Assembly: GCA_039930045.1 (NCBI GenBank)
Contig: JBDSQB010000017.1
Coordinates: forward strand, 62,001 to 126,000
Direction: 5' to 3'
DNA: 64,000 bases
From: Chthoniobacterales bacterium
GTDB lineage: Bacteria; Verrucomicrobiota; Verrucomicrobiia; Chthoniobacterales; DASVRZ01
The notes below the pieces were generated by a model. That model was not told the origin of the DNA, did no database searches, and saw nothing but the letters and a program-made list of their open reading frames with translations. Positions 43,535 to 52,510 of this stretch are shown here, one piece after another (position 1 is the stretch's first letter; the number at the start of each line of letters is the position of its first letter). The position numbers and the translations under genes are program-made.

Positions 43535-45223
43535 TTATTTTTGGAGTTGAAGGCGAAGAATTCGCTGATGGCCGTGGTCGTAAACGACGGCACTGCCGTT
43601 GCGGGCCGCGATTATGGTTGGCCCGTCGAGATCGAATTCGTAAACGGCGAGCGGGCGGCGGGTTTCGATGTCGTAGCAAAGTACGCGATTCCCCGATGGG
43701 TCACACACCCAGAGCGCGGAGCCATCGGCGCTCAAGTAGATTGGCTCGGAGGAAGCCAATGCATCCCATCGGGCGGTTTCCACGAATTCTCGCCCCTGTA
43801 ATTCGAGTTCAACCACGCGACCGTCGCAAGAGGCAAAGAATTTTCCGTTTCCGGCTTTTGAAATGGCCGTCAGCCGCCGGATTGGAATGGAAGTTCGGAA
43901 GGAAAGTTCCCCGAGATTTTTGAGCAACTTTCCGTCGGCGCGCAGTTGATAAGCACGTCCGGTTCCGTCTGGCTCGATCACGACTATTGCCTTCGTGCGC
44001 TCGACCAAAACTTCGACGGCTCCGACCGCGTCGCGGGAAAAGGGATCCGTGGCGACATCCCAGAATCTCGGTTCGGTTTTGAAATCATAAACCGCGAAGC
44101 CTGCCCTCCCTCCGCCCAAGACAGGAACGACGAAATTGCCATCGGCGCGTTCGCAAGGCTGCTTGAAGCCGGTGGCGTCCAACGTAAGCCCGAATTGCAA
44201 GGGTGCATCGGGTGGCGCATCCGGTTTCCAGACGCCCCCGGCCGCGAGCACAGTGCCATTCGCGCTAATGTTCAGACCTGCGCAGGTCGGCAGCGCGCCC
44301 AAGCGGCGGCCGATGGTCAGGTCGCCCCGGCTTTCGTCCCAAGAGGCTAGTAGGATTGCCCCCTTTTCTCCGCTGATAGCATAAGTCTCGTTGTGAAGCC
44401 GAGCCAGCCCAATACCCAATCCGAGGTCTGGATCCACTTTGAGCCGTCCAAAAAAGGTTCCTGTCATTCCGCCCATAACCGGTCCGGGATCGGCCTCCAA
44501 CAAGGCATTTAGCCGGTTGATGGTGCCGTTGGGGTCAAAACTAAAAAAGAAATCCCCTATCCGGACTGGATTTCTGCCCTTGATGTCCCTGGGCCAGTTG
44601 GGATCGGGTTTGCCGTCCGGCAAAAACTTCGTAACACGTCCCCGCGGTTGCATGGCTCGAGCAGAAATCCGCATAGGACTTTCGACATAAACCGAACCGT
44701 CGGGCCCGAGATCAATGGAGGCTGCAGGTGCATCAGGCAGAGGGACCTCGGTTTTATCCGTGAGATTCACCAGAAATAATTTGCCGTTTCTTCCCAATGC
44801 AACGCGGCCATTTGTCGAATTCTTGCTTAGGATGTCCGCAGCCACACCGAGGCCTTTAAACCTCGCGCCCGGCGCAGCATCTGCAGACAGCATCGAGAGC
44901 GAGCCATCGGCGAGAAGCACAATCTGGTTCCCGGCAGCAATGATCGCCTTCGGCAAATTCTCCGGCTCCGGTGTCTGGTAGGTACCGACTAGGCGACCAT
45001 CGGCGGCATATTTGTTGATTTGGCCGCGTCCTCCGGTTCCCCAGATGAAACCGGCCGCGTCCACCCCAACCCCGGCTCCCACCGGGGCCACCTCTGAAAA
45101 TTTCACGAGCGTTCCGCCTGCCTCGCCAGAGTTTCCCAGAACTCCCGAAAATATAATGCGTTCTGCGTGGAGGTTTGCAGCGAGGAGCGTCGCCGAAATT
45201 GTTAGAAAGTGTAGTGCGTTCAT
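43535..45223 (-). CDS. Secreted beta-propeller protein
   Basis: A 562-aa exported protein: signal peptide MNALHFLTISATLLAANLHA followed by ERIIFSGV. The body consists of repeated short beta units (GVDAAGFIWGTGGRGQINKY; SIDLGPDGSVYVESPMR; YLSADGSALWVCDPSGNRVL), an NHL/SMP-30-like propeller. No catalytic set is visible. The ATG overlaps the stop of the 1231-aa gene by 4 bp, so the pair is coupled in the same way as the 1324-aa/250-aa pair. Likely a binding or scaffold protein. Confidence 0.72.
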   Translation of the reverse strand: MNALHFLTISATLLAANLHAERIIFSGVLGNSGEAGGTLVKFSEVAPVGAGVGVDAAGFIWGTGGRGQINKYAADGRLVGTYQTPEPENLPKAIIAAGNQIVLLADGSLSMLSADAAPGARFKGLGVAADILSKNSTNGRVALGRNGKLFLVNLTDKTEVPLPDAPAASIDLGPDGSVYVESPMRISARAMQPRGRVTKFLPDGKPDPNWPRDIKGRNPVRIGDFFFSFDPNGTINRLNALLEADPGPVMGGMTGTFFGRLKVDPDLGLGIGLARLHNETYAISGEKGAILLASWDESRGDLTIGRRLGALPTCAGLNISANGTVLAAGGVWKPDAPPDAPLQFGLTLDATGFKQPCERADGNFVVPVLGGGRAGFAVYDFKTEPRFWDVATDPFSRDAVGAVEVLVERTKAIVVIEPDGTGRAYQLRADGKLLKNLGELSFRTSIPIRRLTAISKAGNGKFFASCDGRVVELELQGREFVETARWDALASSEPIYLSADGSALWVCDPSGNRVLCYDIETRRPLAVYEFDLDGPTIIAARNGSAVVYDHGHQRILRLQLQK

Positions 45224-48200
45224 GGAAAAATGAGGGTTCCCCAATTCGCTGGCTGAATGGTCGCCTCGCCAGGAACGTCGTTCACCAGACCCGTCTCATG
45301 GTTTGACCAATAGGAGCGCAGCAAATCCACACTTCCTGCTGCGTCGCCGTAGATCACACCGAAATCACCCGCCAGCGTTTCGCTCTGCCCAGTGCCAGGC
45401 AGACCAAGGGCGTTCGCGGGAATGTCAGCGACGACGGTGTATTCGCCCTTTCCTTGAGTAACGGTGACGCTTGCCTCCGTCACCTGCCGAACCGCGTCGA
45501 TCTTTTCCGTCCGCCAGGGACTGCTGAACAGCACGGGGTCTTTTCCGTCGGGATTTTGATAGTCGTAAAGCACCGCGATGGTTTTCTTTCCGAAGGGAGC
45601 GATCAGCAACCGCCGATCGCCACGCGTCGGGCGTTTGCGACCGACCGGGGCCGATGCGTCGGTGGAAAATTCAAAAGCGACGGCGTCGCCGGTTTTGAAA
45701 AGCTGTTTGTCATCCGCACCGCGATTAATCCACGGCGAAGGATCCTTAACTTTCCATGCGATCAACAACCGTTTCCCCTGACGTGCCAGCTTGACCCGCG
45801 CGTAAGGATATTCTGCGCCGCGTTCTCCCCATTCCGCTTGCCATTCCCCTCCCCATGAGTCGGGATCCTGCGTTAGCCCAGCAGGAATATCCGTCACCGT
45901 TAGCGTCTTCGGTGACGGTGCGATCTCCGCCTCTTTGCGAGCGTGGGATCGGGCTGCCGTCGCTTGCGCGTCCGAGACGGTGATCTCCCCACGGCTGCGC
46001 CGGAGTGTGTCGAGTCCTTCCATCTCAAAAAGCCGGTAATCTGGCTTGCCGGACTGCAGGTAATATTTTCCGTCCTTCCGAGATCGCCCAAAGTAACCTC
46101 CGAAAGGTTCGCCCTCCGTCCGGTAAGGACCCGTTTCCACGGACATGCGAATGTCGGAAAAAAATTCGTCGAGATAGATCCCGTCCGTAGTCAGGATCAT
46201 GTCCCGTCCGTAGTTGCCGTTCAGCACGGTGACGTCTCCCTCCTTGTCAAGAGGCGCCACACCAAGAAAAAACAGCGCCGCTTGTAAATCTCCAGATTTC
46301 GGCAGGGGGGCTTTGTGCGATCCTTGCACGCCCGCCCATTTGCCCGGGAGCGTCCAATCCAGATTACCTTGGGCGTTTAGGGCCGTTATCGGCTCGGCGT
46401 TTATCAGAAGCCGTCCCTGCGAATCCGTGGCCGTAGCTTGAAGGTTGGCGAAGCTTGGTGCCTCCACGGATTCCTTCAGTGCTTCAGCAAGCCGATAGTC
46501 CGGCGTCCCAGAGGGAAAGAATCCATGCGGCTTAAGCCGAAGCAGCCGCGTTCCCGACGGCGACTCCACTAGCACTTTCATCGAGAGGCCGGACTGCCCG
46601 CTTCCCCAGGAGCCGAACGCCCACCGCGTCTCTTTTGGCAAAAACTCAAATTCCTCGTTTTCCGGCAGGCCGTCACCATTGATGTCTTTCCAAAGAAAAT
46701 GGATGTCGGCTTTTTGTAAGACCTTTTGAGGAACCTCAATCCAATCGGGATTGCGGGGAGACGGTTGAAAAATCTCCTCAGGCTTTTCCCGCAATTCACG
46801 GGCCGCATCGACGAGAGCTGCCTTAACCTCGGTCACCTCCGCAATCGAGCGAGGCAAAGTCCAGCGAAAAAAGTTCGCCATGCCGGTTAGCTGTCCAAGT
46901 AGCGCGAGCGGTTTGAGCGTCTGATCGTCCATCAGTTCGAAGAGCGAAATTTGTTTCGATTGACCAAAAACGAAGGTTCTTCCTCCCTCCCGGACGAATT
47001 CGAGCCTGTAGTCGTCGGACCTGCGAATCAGTGCCGCCCCGGATTTCGGACGATAGAGAGTAGAGAGCGGGCGGGCCGTCTTCGCCGCAAAATCCAAGCT
47101 CCACAGAACTCCTGCTCCGATCCAGTGCGTCGCATCATCGGGATCAAAGCTGCCGCCCGGCGCGCCATAATCCGTCGGGCCGAACAATTCTTTAACGAGC
47201 TGACCCGAGGCAACGTCCCAGACACTGATCCGGCGCGGCGTACGATCATCTTCTGTTACCCAAAGCTTTCCCTCCTTGTCCGTTGCGATCCCAAAGGGCT
47301 GATAGACACCATTTGATTGCCACTTTCCGAGAGATGGCCGCCCGCCCTTGCGACCCAGTGTGCGAAGCAACTCCCCACGAGCAGACATAACCTTGATATC
47401 CTGGTCAGGGCCATTATCGCTGATCAAAATCTCCCCTCGCGGAGAAACGGTCATCCCGCGTGGTGCGGCCACCGCAGGGGTGCTCAACGGATGGAATATT
47501 CCGCCCTTCACTTCCAGCATGCCCAAACGGTCTCCGGAAAACGCCATTAAATTCCCGTCCGGCCCGGCTGCCAGCAAACCGGGATTCGGCAGTTGGATTT
47601 CCCGGGTCTGTTTTGCTGTGCGGGCGTCCAAGATAACGATGCGATTTTCCTTTTTTAGCGAAACAAACAACGATTCTCCGATTGCTGCGAATCCGGCCAG
47701 GTTGTCTGCGGGAGGCACCCAGAAAGGGACAGTGCCGCTACCCTCGAAAGGGTTCACGGCCACTTCTCGCTCGCCTTTCGGACCTCCGTAAGAAAGCGAC
47801 TTCCCTTCCTTGGTCCAGGCGAGAATGTTCAATGGACGCGGGCAACTCCACGTCCCATCAGGCCGCAGGACGAAGGGCGTGTAACCGGGACGCCCTTCCA
47901 CTGCCGCAAACACGCGATCGGCGGCTGCGGCGAGCATCAGCTTCCCGCTCGAAACGTGGGGAGGGATACGAATATGGCTCTGTTTCGCACCTTGCAGGTC
48001 CGTCCGGACGATATTGAATCCCGCCTCCGCAAGTGGCCATCCTAAATAGACATCCTCGCCGAAGGCGGCTGCAGCGGTGGGGTTCGAGTGATCGCCGCCC
48101 CAGCTGCCTTTCGGATCATCCAAGCCAAAAGGCGGCTTGCCTTCGTTGTAATATGAAAAGAGATACTTTGGATGAATGCCTGCGTGGCTGATAGCCTTCC

Positions 48201-48915
48201 AGCGGTAGATCCCTGATAGGACAGGCGTGCCGGAATCGTCCAGCCCGTCCCAGACCAGGCGACGCATGCCCACCGGCAATTTTAGGGCACTCACGAGACT
48301 TCGAACTCTTTTTCCCTCCGGAGTTTCGATCACCAGCGACATTAGCCCTGCAGCTGGTTGCTCAAATTCGATGGCGATTTCATTTTGTGTCGCCGCCACT
48401 GCTTCCTGATGCCCGGCTAGATCGAAGAATTCCCAATGGGATGCGTCCGTGGAGAGCGGGTCGAACCCAGCACCCGGTCCGCCGTCCCGATAACGTTGGA
48501 TGAGCCTCGGCGTCGAAGGATTTTTCCCAGGCCAGATCACCCGCAGAGCCATGCGAAATCCAGCGGCGTCTGGAGGAAGATGCAAAGCTTCTCGTGGAAA
48601 ACGAAACACCATGCGCAGGACATTGCCGAGGGAAACTATGTTCGCCTGTGAGTTGTCCTGGCGCAGATTCTTCCCGGCCCCGACAACAACTTCGGCCATG
48701 GGCTGCTTGCCGTCTGTTCCGAACCGTTCGACATCGACTGCAACTTCAAGGTCTTCCTCGGAGATATGCGCCGCAAACGCGAGCTTCGGGTCCACCGCTG
48801 TAGAAAGACGGATAAACTCTTCCTCTGTGAAAACCGATGCGGTTTTTCCTTCGGCAAAAGAGCAGGCGATCCCAAACAGTAGGGAAGCGCCCAAAAGAAA
48901 GGGGAAGCGCAGCAT
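45220..48915 (-). CDS. Giant secreted beta-propeller / CBM9-like protein (paralogue of the 1324-aa protein)
   Basis: A 1231-aa exported protein with signal peptide MLRFPFLLGASLLFGIACSF. A FlgD-like strand (RRLVWDGLDDSGTPVLSGIY) leads to SYYNEGKPPFGLDDPKGSWG, matching YYNPGTPPWETYDGSGSWG of the paralogue. Propeller repeats follow (GIATDKEGKLWVTEDDRTPR), then WAGVQGSHKAPLP and a CBM9-like C-terminus ending DLLRSYWSNHETGLVND. It differs from the paralogue mainly in the N-terminal 150 residues. First gene of a minus-strand operon of six. The divergent gap upstream holds a putative operator at 48965-48980, 49 bp from its ATG. Confidence 0.77.
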   Translation of the reverse strand: MLRFPFLLGASLLFGIACSFAEGKTASVFTEEEFIRLSTAVDPKLAFAAHISEEDLEVAVDVERFGTDGKQPMAEVVVGAGKNLRQDNSQANIVSLGNVLRMVFRFPREALHLPPDAAGFRMALRVIWPGKNPSTPRLIQRYRDGGPGAGFDPLSTDASHWEFFDLAGHQEAVAATQNEIAIEFEQPAAGLMSLVIETPEGKRVRSLVSALKLPVGMRRLVWDGLDDSGTPVLSGIYRWKAISHAGIHPKYLFSYYNEGKPPFGLDDPKGSWGGDHSNPTAAAAFGEDVYLGWPLAEAGFNIVRTDLQGAKQSHIRIPPHVSSGKLMLAAAADRVFAAVEGRPGYTPFVLRPDGTWSCPRPLNILAWTKEGKSLSYGGPKGEREVAVNPFEGSGTVPFWVPPADNLAGFAAIGESLFVSLKKENRIVILDARTAKQTREIQLPNPGLLAAGPDGNLMAFSGDRLGMLEVKGGIFHPLSTPAVAAPRGMTVSPRGEILISDNGPDQDIKVMSARGELLRTLGRKGGRPSLGKWQSNGVYQPFGIATDKEGKLWVTEDDRTPRRISVWDVASGQLVKELFGPTDYGAPGGSFDPDDATHWIGAGVLWSLDFAAKTARPLSTLYRPKSGAALIRRSDDYRLEFVREGGRTFVFGQSKQISLFELMDDQTLKPLALLGQLTGMANFFRWTLPRSIAEVTEVKAALVDAARELREKPEEIFQPSPRNPDWIEVPQKVLQKADIHFLWKDINGDGLPENEEFEFLPKETRWAFGSWGSGQSGLSMKVLVESPSGTRLLRLKPHGFFPSGTPDYRLAEALKESVEAPSFANLQATATDSQGRLLINAEPITALNAQGNLDWTLPGKWAGVQGSHKAPLPKSGDLQAALFFLGVAPLDKEGDVTVLNGNYGRDMILTTDGIYLDEFFSDIRMSVETGPYRTEGEPFGGYFGRSRKDGKYYLQSGKPDYRLFEMEGLDTLRRSRGEITVSDAQATAARSHARKEAEIAPSPKTLTVTDIPAGLTQDPDSWGGEWQAEWGERGAEYPYARVKLARQGKRLLIAWKVKDPSPWINRGADDKQLFKTGDAVAFEFSTDASAPVGRKRPTRGDRRLLIAPFGKKTIAVLYDYQNPDGKDPVLFSSPWRTEKIDAVRQVTEASVTVTQGKGEYTVVADIPANALGLPGTGQSETLAGDFGVIYGDAAGSVDLLRSYWSNHETGLVNDVPGEATIQPANWGTLIFP

Positions 48916-48964
48916 TGTTTATCACGGATACGATGAACGTCTCTGAAGGAAAGGTCCTAATTAG

Positions 48965-48980
48965 TGTATGAATTGTGTAT
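48965..48980 (+). promoter_or_regulatory. Putative operator, TGTATG-N2-WTS-TGTAT, in a divergent promoter
   Basis: On the plus strand it reads TGTATGAATTGTGTAT. It lies 51 bp from the ATG of the SIS remnant (49032) and 49 bp from the start of the 1231-aa gene on the other strand. Orientation relative to the plus-strand operon matches the other four copies; it could serve both directions. Confidence 0.6.
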
Positions 48981-49031
48981 AGACTGGAAATGCTGCCTTC
49001 CGAGCAACACGTGATATATGTGTATTTCCCT

Positions 49032-49246
49032 ATGAGCCGCCCCTCTTTCACCCCGCTTTCGCATCTCGAGGATATCATCAATCTAATTCCTGTCTTTCGA
49101 AGTGCGTGGACGAAATCCAGCAGGCTTATCATCTGCTTGCCGAATACTTTCTCAATGGAGGAAAGTTGCTTCTTTGTGGAAATGGTCCGCGCTCAAAGGT
49201 AGCGCTCTTTCCCAAAAGTTTGTCGATGGCAGCCTGTTCCCCCCGC
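49032..49246 (+). pseudogene. SIS-domain sugar isomerase (GmhA-like) remnant
   Basis: Three frames together rebuild the N-terminus of a phosphosugar isomerase. From 49032: MSRPSFTPLSHLEDIINLIP. From about 49100 in a second frame: KCVDEIQQAYHLLAEYFLNG, then GKLLLCGNG, the hallmark SIS motif. From about 49199 in a third frame: ALSQKFVDGSLFPPL, which in GmhA-like proteins follows further downstream. The part between GNG and ALSQ and the whole C-terminal half are missing. The third frame is fused by chance to the MFS gene. The upstream operator remains intact. This is a decayed gene. Confidence 0.6.
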
Positions 49247-49248
49247 TT

Positions 49249-50679
49249 ATGCAACGCAATGTAACAAAGACTTCATCTCTGGCAGCGCCCCTTGGAGACG
49301 TGATTAAGGATCCCCAAACGGGTCAGACACTGTGGTGCGTTGGTACGCTTCGCTATACCAAGGGCGGCTTAGTAATTCTGTTCGCATGGTTGATGTTCAA
49401 CGATTTCTTTTTGATGCTGATGGAAGCGGTGAAACCCGCGCTCAACGGCATCCTCATGCGCGATAATGGCGCGACCAACACCGAAATTGCTCTCTACCTT
49501 GGCACTCTAAGCGCAGTATTTACCATCTGGATAAATCCCGTCGTCAGCACCGCGTCGGATCGCACGCGTACGCGTTTGGGTCGGCGGCGTCCGTATCTCC
49601 TGGCCGCCGCACCGCCTGCGGCGCTGTTCCTCGCCCTTATTCCATGGGCACCGGACGGATGGAGATGGCTGATGGGAGTCCCATGGGTTGCCGCTCGCTT
49701 TGGTGGCGGTTCCATTAGTGGAGCCGTACTCGCCATTGGCGTGTGCAGCATGATATTTTCGATGTTCAACGCGGTTCTCCTGTCGATATTCACATATTAC
49801 TTTTGGGACGTGGTGCCCAAATCATTGCTAGGTCGTTTTAACGCCATCGGCAAAATCGTTACCACCATACAGTCGTTCATTTGGAATTACTGGATATTTG
49901 GTCTGGCTGAAAAACATATGCATTTGATTTATGCAGTGCTGGCAAGTCTATTCCTGATAGCATACGTAGGCAGTGTGATCACGGTGAAGGAAGGTGAATA
50001 TCCGCCTCCAGAACCAATCGTTAAAAAAAATCCGTTAGCTTTGATAAAAGGCTATTTCGTCGATTGTTTTAGCGAAAGCTACTATCTGTGGTTTTTCGCG
50101 GGTTACATCGCTTATCAAGTCGGAAACATCAGCAACATGTATCGCATTTTTCATTGGAATGAGACTTTAGGCCTGAGTCTTGATACCATCGGGAAAATGC
50201 AGGCATGGCCTTCCCTTGTCATCGTTCTATTAGGATACCCGCTGGGTGCTCTGGTTGACCGGCTCAATCCGATGCGTGTGCTTGGTCCCTCGCTCCTCCT
50301 TTGGGCGCTTTGCAACGTAGCAAGCTTCTTCTTCTTGCGAGGAGCGACATCGCTGCTCCTGTGCATAGGGGCGATTATGATAGCAAGTTTCATTTTCGGT
50401 ATATGTGCAAGCGTGGCCACAGTCGAAATTTTTCCGAGGGAAAAAATAGGACAATTTTGCTCGGCCAACTCCATTTCGCAGCAGGTCTTCTGCTTCCTTA
50501 TCACTCCACTTGCCGGTCTGTTCTTCGATTGGATCAAGGACTACACCTATGTCTATTTGTGGTCTGCAGTGGCCCAATTCCTCGCCGCTGCAATTTTCAC
50601 GAAAGTTTGCTTCAATTGGCGACACCGGACCGGACTATTGGCGGAGATCGAACCTCAACTACAGCCAGTGGCTCGATAG
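49249..50679 (+). CDS. MFS sugar transporter (GPH-like)
   Basis: A 476-aa inner-membrane protein with about 12 helices. The N-terminus DPQTGQTLWCVGTLRYTKGG precedes helix 1 (LVILFAWLMFNDFFLMLMEA). The loop between helices 2 and 3 reads NPVVSTASDRTRTRLGRRRPYLL, the MFS 'DRxxxRxGRR' signature. The central loop is YPPPEPIVKKNPLALIKGYF. Such transporters import oligosaccharides or glycosides by proton or cation symport. The frame is open upstream of 49249, but that part is the SIS remnant, so the MQRN ATG or a nearby later start is likely. It precedes a GH31 glycosidase. Confidence 0.82.
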   Translation: MQRNVTKTSSLAAPLGDVIKDPQTGQTLWCVGTLRYTKGGLVILFAWLMFNDFFLMLMEAVKPALNGILMRDNGATNTEIALYLGTLSAVFTIWINPVVSTASDRTRTRLGRRRPYLLAAAPPAALFLALIPWAPDGWRWLMGVPWVAARFGGGSISGAVLAIGVCSMIFSMFNAVLLSIFTYYFWDVVPKSLLGRFNAIGKIVTTIQSFIWNYWIFGLAEKHMHLIYAVLASLFLIAYVGSVITVKEGEYPPPEPIVKKNPLALIKGYFVDCFSESYYLWFFAGYIAYQVGNISNMYRIFHWNETLGLSLDTIGKMQAWPSLVIVLLGYPLGALVDRLNPMRVLGPSLLLWALCNVASFFFLRGATSLLLCIGAIMIASFIFGICASVATVEIFPREKIGQFCSANSISQQVFCFLITPLAGLFFDWIKDYTYVYLWSAVAQFLAAAIFTKVCFNWRHRTGLLAEIEPQLQPVAR

Positions 50680-50743
50680 AAGGTATTTCATCTTTGCTCT
50701 GTTCCATTTAACCACTCACCCTTTTCACTATATCAATACTGAT

Positions 50744-52507
50744 ATGAATTACTCTCGGGACCGTCTTGTCTGTCGGCTCGTTTGTGCGATCGAAAACGAG
50801 ACTGTGAATCTCTTGATGACCAGTGAGATTTCGGTGCCTCGAGGAAGCTGGATTCGATTTAACCTGGCCTCTGGCGGCTGTTGGTATGGACATGGCTTTT
50901 CGCATAGACAGCCTTATCCATTGAATGCGGAGGCAATCGTTAACACGCGTTTCGCGGTGAACAACATCCAGAGTCCCATTTGGATGTGCTCAGAGGGTTA
51001 TGCATTTCTGATCGACACGACGGAGAGCCTTGAGGTGCGATGCAACGAACAGGGTGATGGCTGGCTGCGGATTATGTGTTCTGAGACGGCGGTAACGGTC
51101 CGCGTTTTTCAAGGAAAGAGCCTTCCAGAAGCGCATGGCCAGTTGATGAAGCATCTCCATTGGCCGCCTCCGTGCCCGGAAGCACGGATGTTCGGCGACT
51201 CCATTTTTTGCACCTGGACACAGCACCCACGGGCTGTCTTGCAGGGGCGGGTTCTGGAAATGGCCAAGGCAATCAGGCAACATGGCTTTCCATGTTCGAT
51301 GCTTACCATCGACGACCGATGGGAATCGGTTTTTGGCGAATTAACGTTTTCTGATGATTTTCCAGATCCTGCCGGAATGGTGCGCGAACTGCACGAAATG
51401 GGGTTCAGCGTTTTGCTGTGGACGACGCCATTCGTCAATCAAGAGGCAGCGTCATATCGCGAACTGGCGGAGCGAGGATGGCTCGCCCCAAGGTACGATG
51501 GCTCGGGTCCGGCTCTATTGAAATGGTGGGGAGGCACGGCTGGAATCGTCGATATCACGAATCCGGAAGCGAAGGAATGGTATCGAACCCGGCTTCTGCG
51601 GCTGATGGACGAGATAGGAGTTGATGGATTCAAGATCGACGGTGGAGATGCGAAGTACATGCCGGAGCCGTCGATAACAGCCTGGCATCGAAATGTGGGG
51701 CCGTCTGGTTATGTCGACCTGTATCTGTCGCTTTATGAAGAGGTCGCTCCCGGCAAATGTGAAAGCCGAACGGCTTGGCTCTCGCAGGGCCGGAACATTC
51801 TGTGGAGAGAAGGAGGCAAGGATTCGCATTGGGGAGTCGACAACGGCCTCAAGGCTATGGTGAACCTCGGCCTTCACCTTGCTCTGTTGGGTTATGACAC
51901 GCTTATTCCGGATATGATTCCCGGAAGGGTGCAAACGATGGACGCGAACACGCCCCTCCCGAGCGATGAACTCTTTGTTCGATGGGTCGAGGCTTCCGCG
52001 CTGATGCCACTGATGCAATTCTCCTATTACCCATGGAATTACGCTGAAACCACATCCAGCATAGCCAGGCAATATGCGCTGCTTCATAAAAGCTTGGAAG
52101 ATTATCTTGTGGAGCAGGCGTTCAATCGTAGTGCACCACTTCTACGGCCATTGTGGTATGATAACCCTGACGAGGCCGACTTTTATTCTATCGACGATGA
52201 GTTTCTGCTAGGAAACGATCTTTTGGTGGCGCCGGTTCTCGAAGAATATCAAGTGGCGAGAGATATTTTTCTGCCATCGGGCAATTGGCGCGATGCATGG
52301 ACCGGGGAGTTGATTCAGGAGAAACACTTGCTGCAATACCCCGCTCCTTGCCCAGGAATTCCAATTTTCGTGCGCGCAGAAAGAAAAGATCTTCTTCAGA
52401 AGATTCGGACTGCCCTCGACGGCATCAAAAAGGGAGGCATCCTCTCTTCAACAAAGAGCGCTACTTATTCGAGCGGACTAAATCGAGACATCAGTGTGAC
52501 AGGATAA
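50744..52507 (+). CDS. GH31 family glycoside hydrolase
   Basis: A 587-aa enzyme. The N-terminal beta domain (1-140) leads to a barrel with SMLTIDDRWESVFGELTF and FSVLLWTTPFVNQEA. The nucleophile D299 lies in GVDGFKIDGGDAKYM, the GH31 'KxDxG(D)' motif of the SQM1/myogenesis-regulating-glycosidase-like branch. LLVAPVLEE and FLPSGNWRDAWTGE mark the C-terminal domains. No signal peptide. The ATG at 50744 is chosen since the frame upstream overlaps the MFS gene in another phase. With the MFS transporter it would import and cleave an alpha-glycoside; substrate (alpha-xyloside, glucoside, galactoside or sulfoquinovoside) is open. Confidence 0.85.
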   Translation: MNYSRDRLVCRLVCAIENETVNLLMTSEISVPRGSWIRFNLASGGCWYGHGFSHRQPYPLNAEAIVNTRFAVNNIQSPIWMCSEGYAFLIDTTESLEVRCNEQGDGWLRIMCSETAVTVRVFQGKSLPEAHGQLMKHLHWPPPCPEARMFGDSIFCTWTQHPRAVLQGRVLEMAKAIRQHGFPCSMLTIDDRWESVFGELTFSDDFPDPAGMVRELHEMGFSVLLWTTPFVNQEAASYRELAERGWLAPRYDGSGPALLKWWGGTAGIVDITNPEAKEWYRTRLLRLMDEIGVDGFKIDGGDAKYMPEPSITAWHRNVGPSGYVDLYLSLYEEVAPGKCESRTAWLSQGRNILWREGGKDSHWGVDNGLKAMVNLGLHLALLGYDTLIPDMIPGRVQTMDANTPLPSDELFVRWVEASALMPLMQFSYYPWNYAETTSSIARQYALLHKSLEDYLVEQAFNRSAPLLRPLWYDNPDEADFYSIDDEFLLGNDLLVAPVLEEYQVARDIFLPSGNWRDAWTGELIQEKHLLQYPAPCPGIPIFVRAERKDLLQKIRTALDGIKKGGILSSTKSATYSSGLNRDISVTG

Positions 52508-52510
52508 TTC

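Noticed and set aside
49102-49248. N-terminal extension of the MFS transporter
   Set aside because: Its ALSQKFVDGSLFPPL segment is part of the SIS isomerase remnant, so it is a chance fusion and not transporter sequence.
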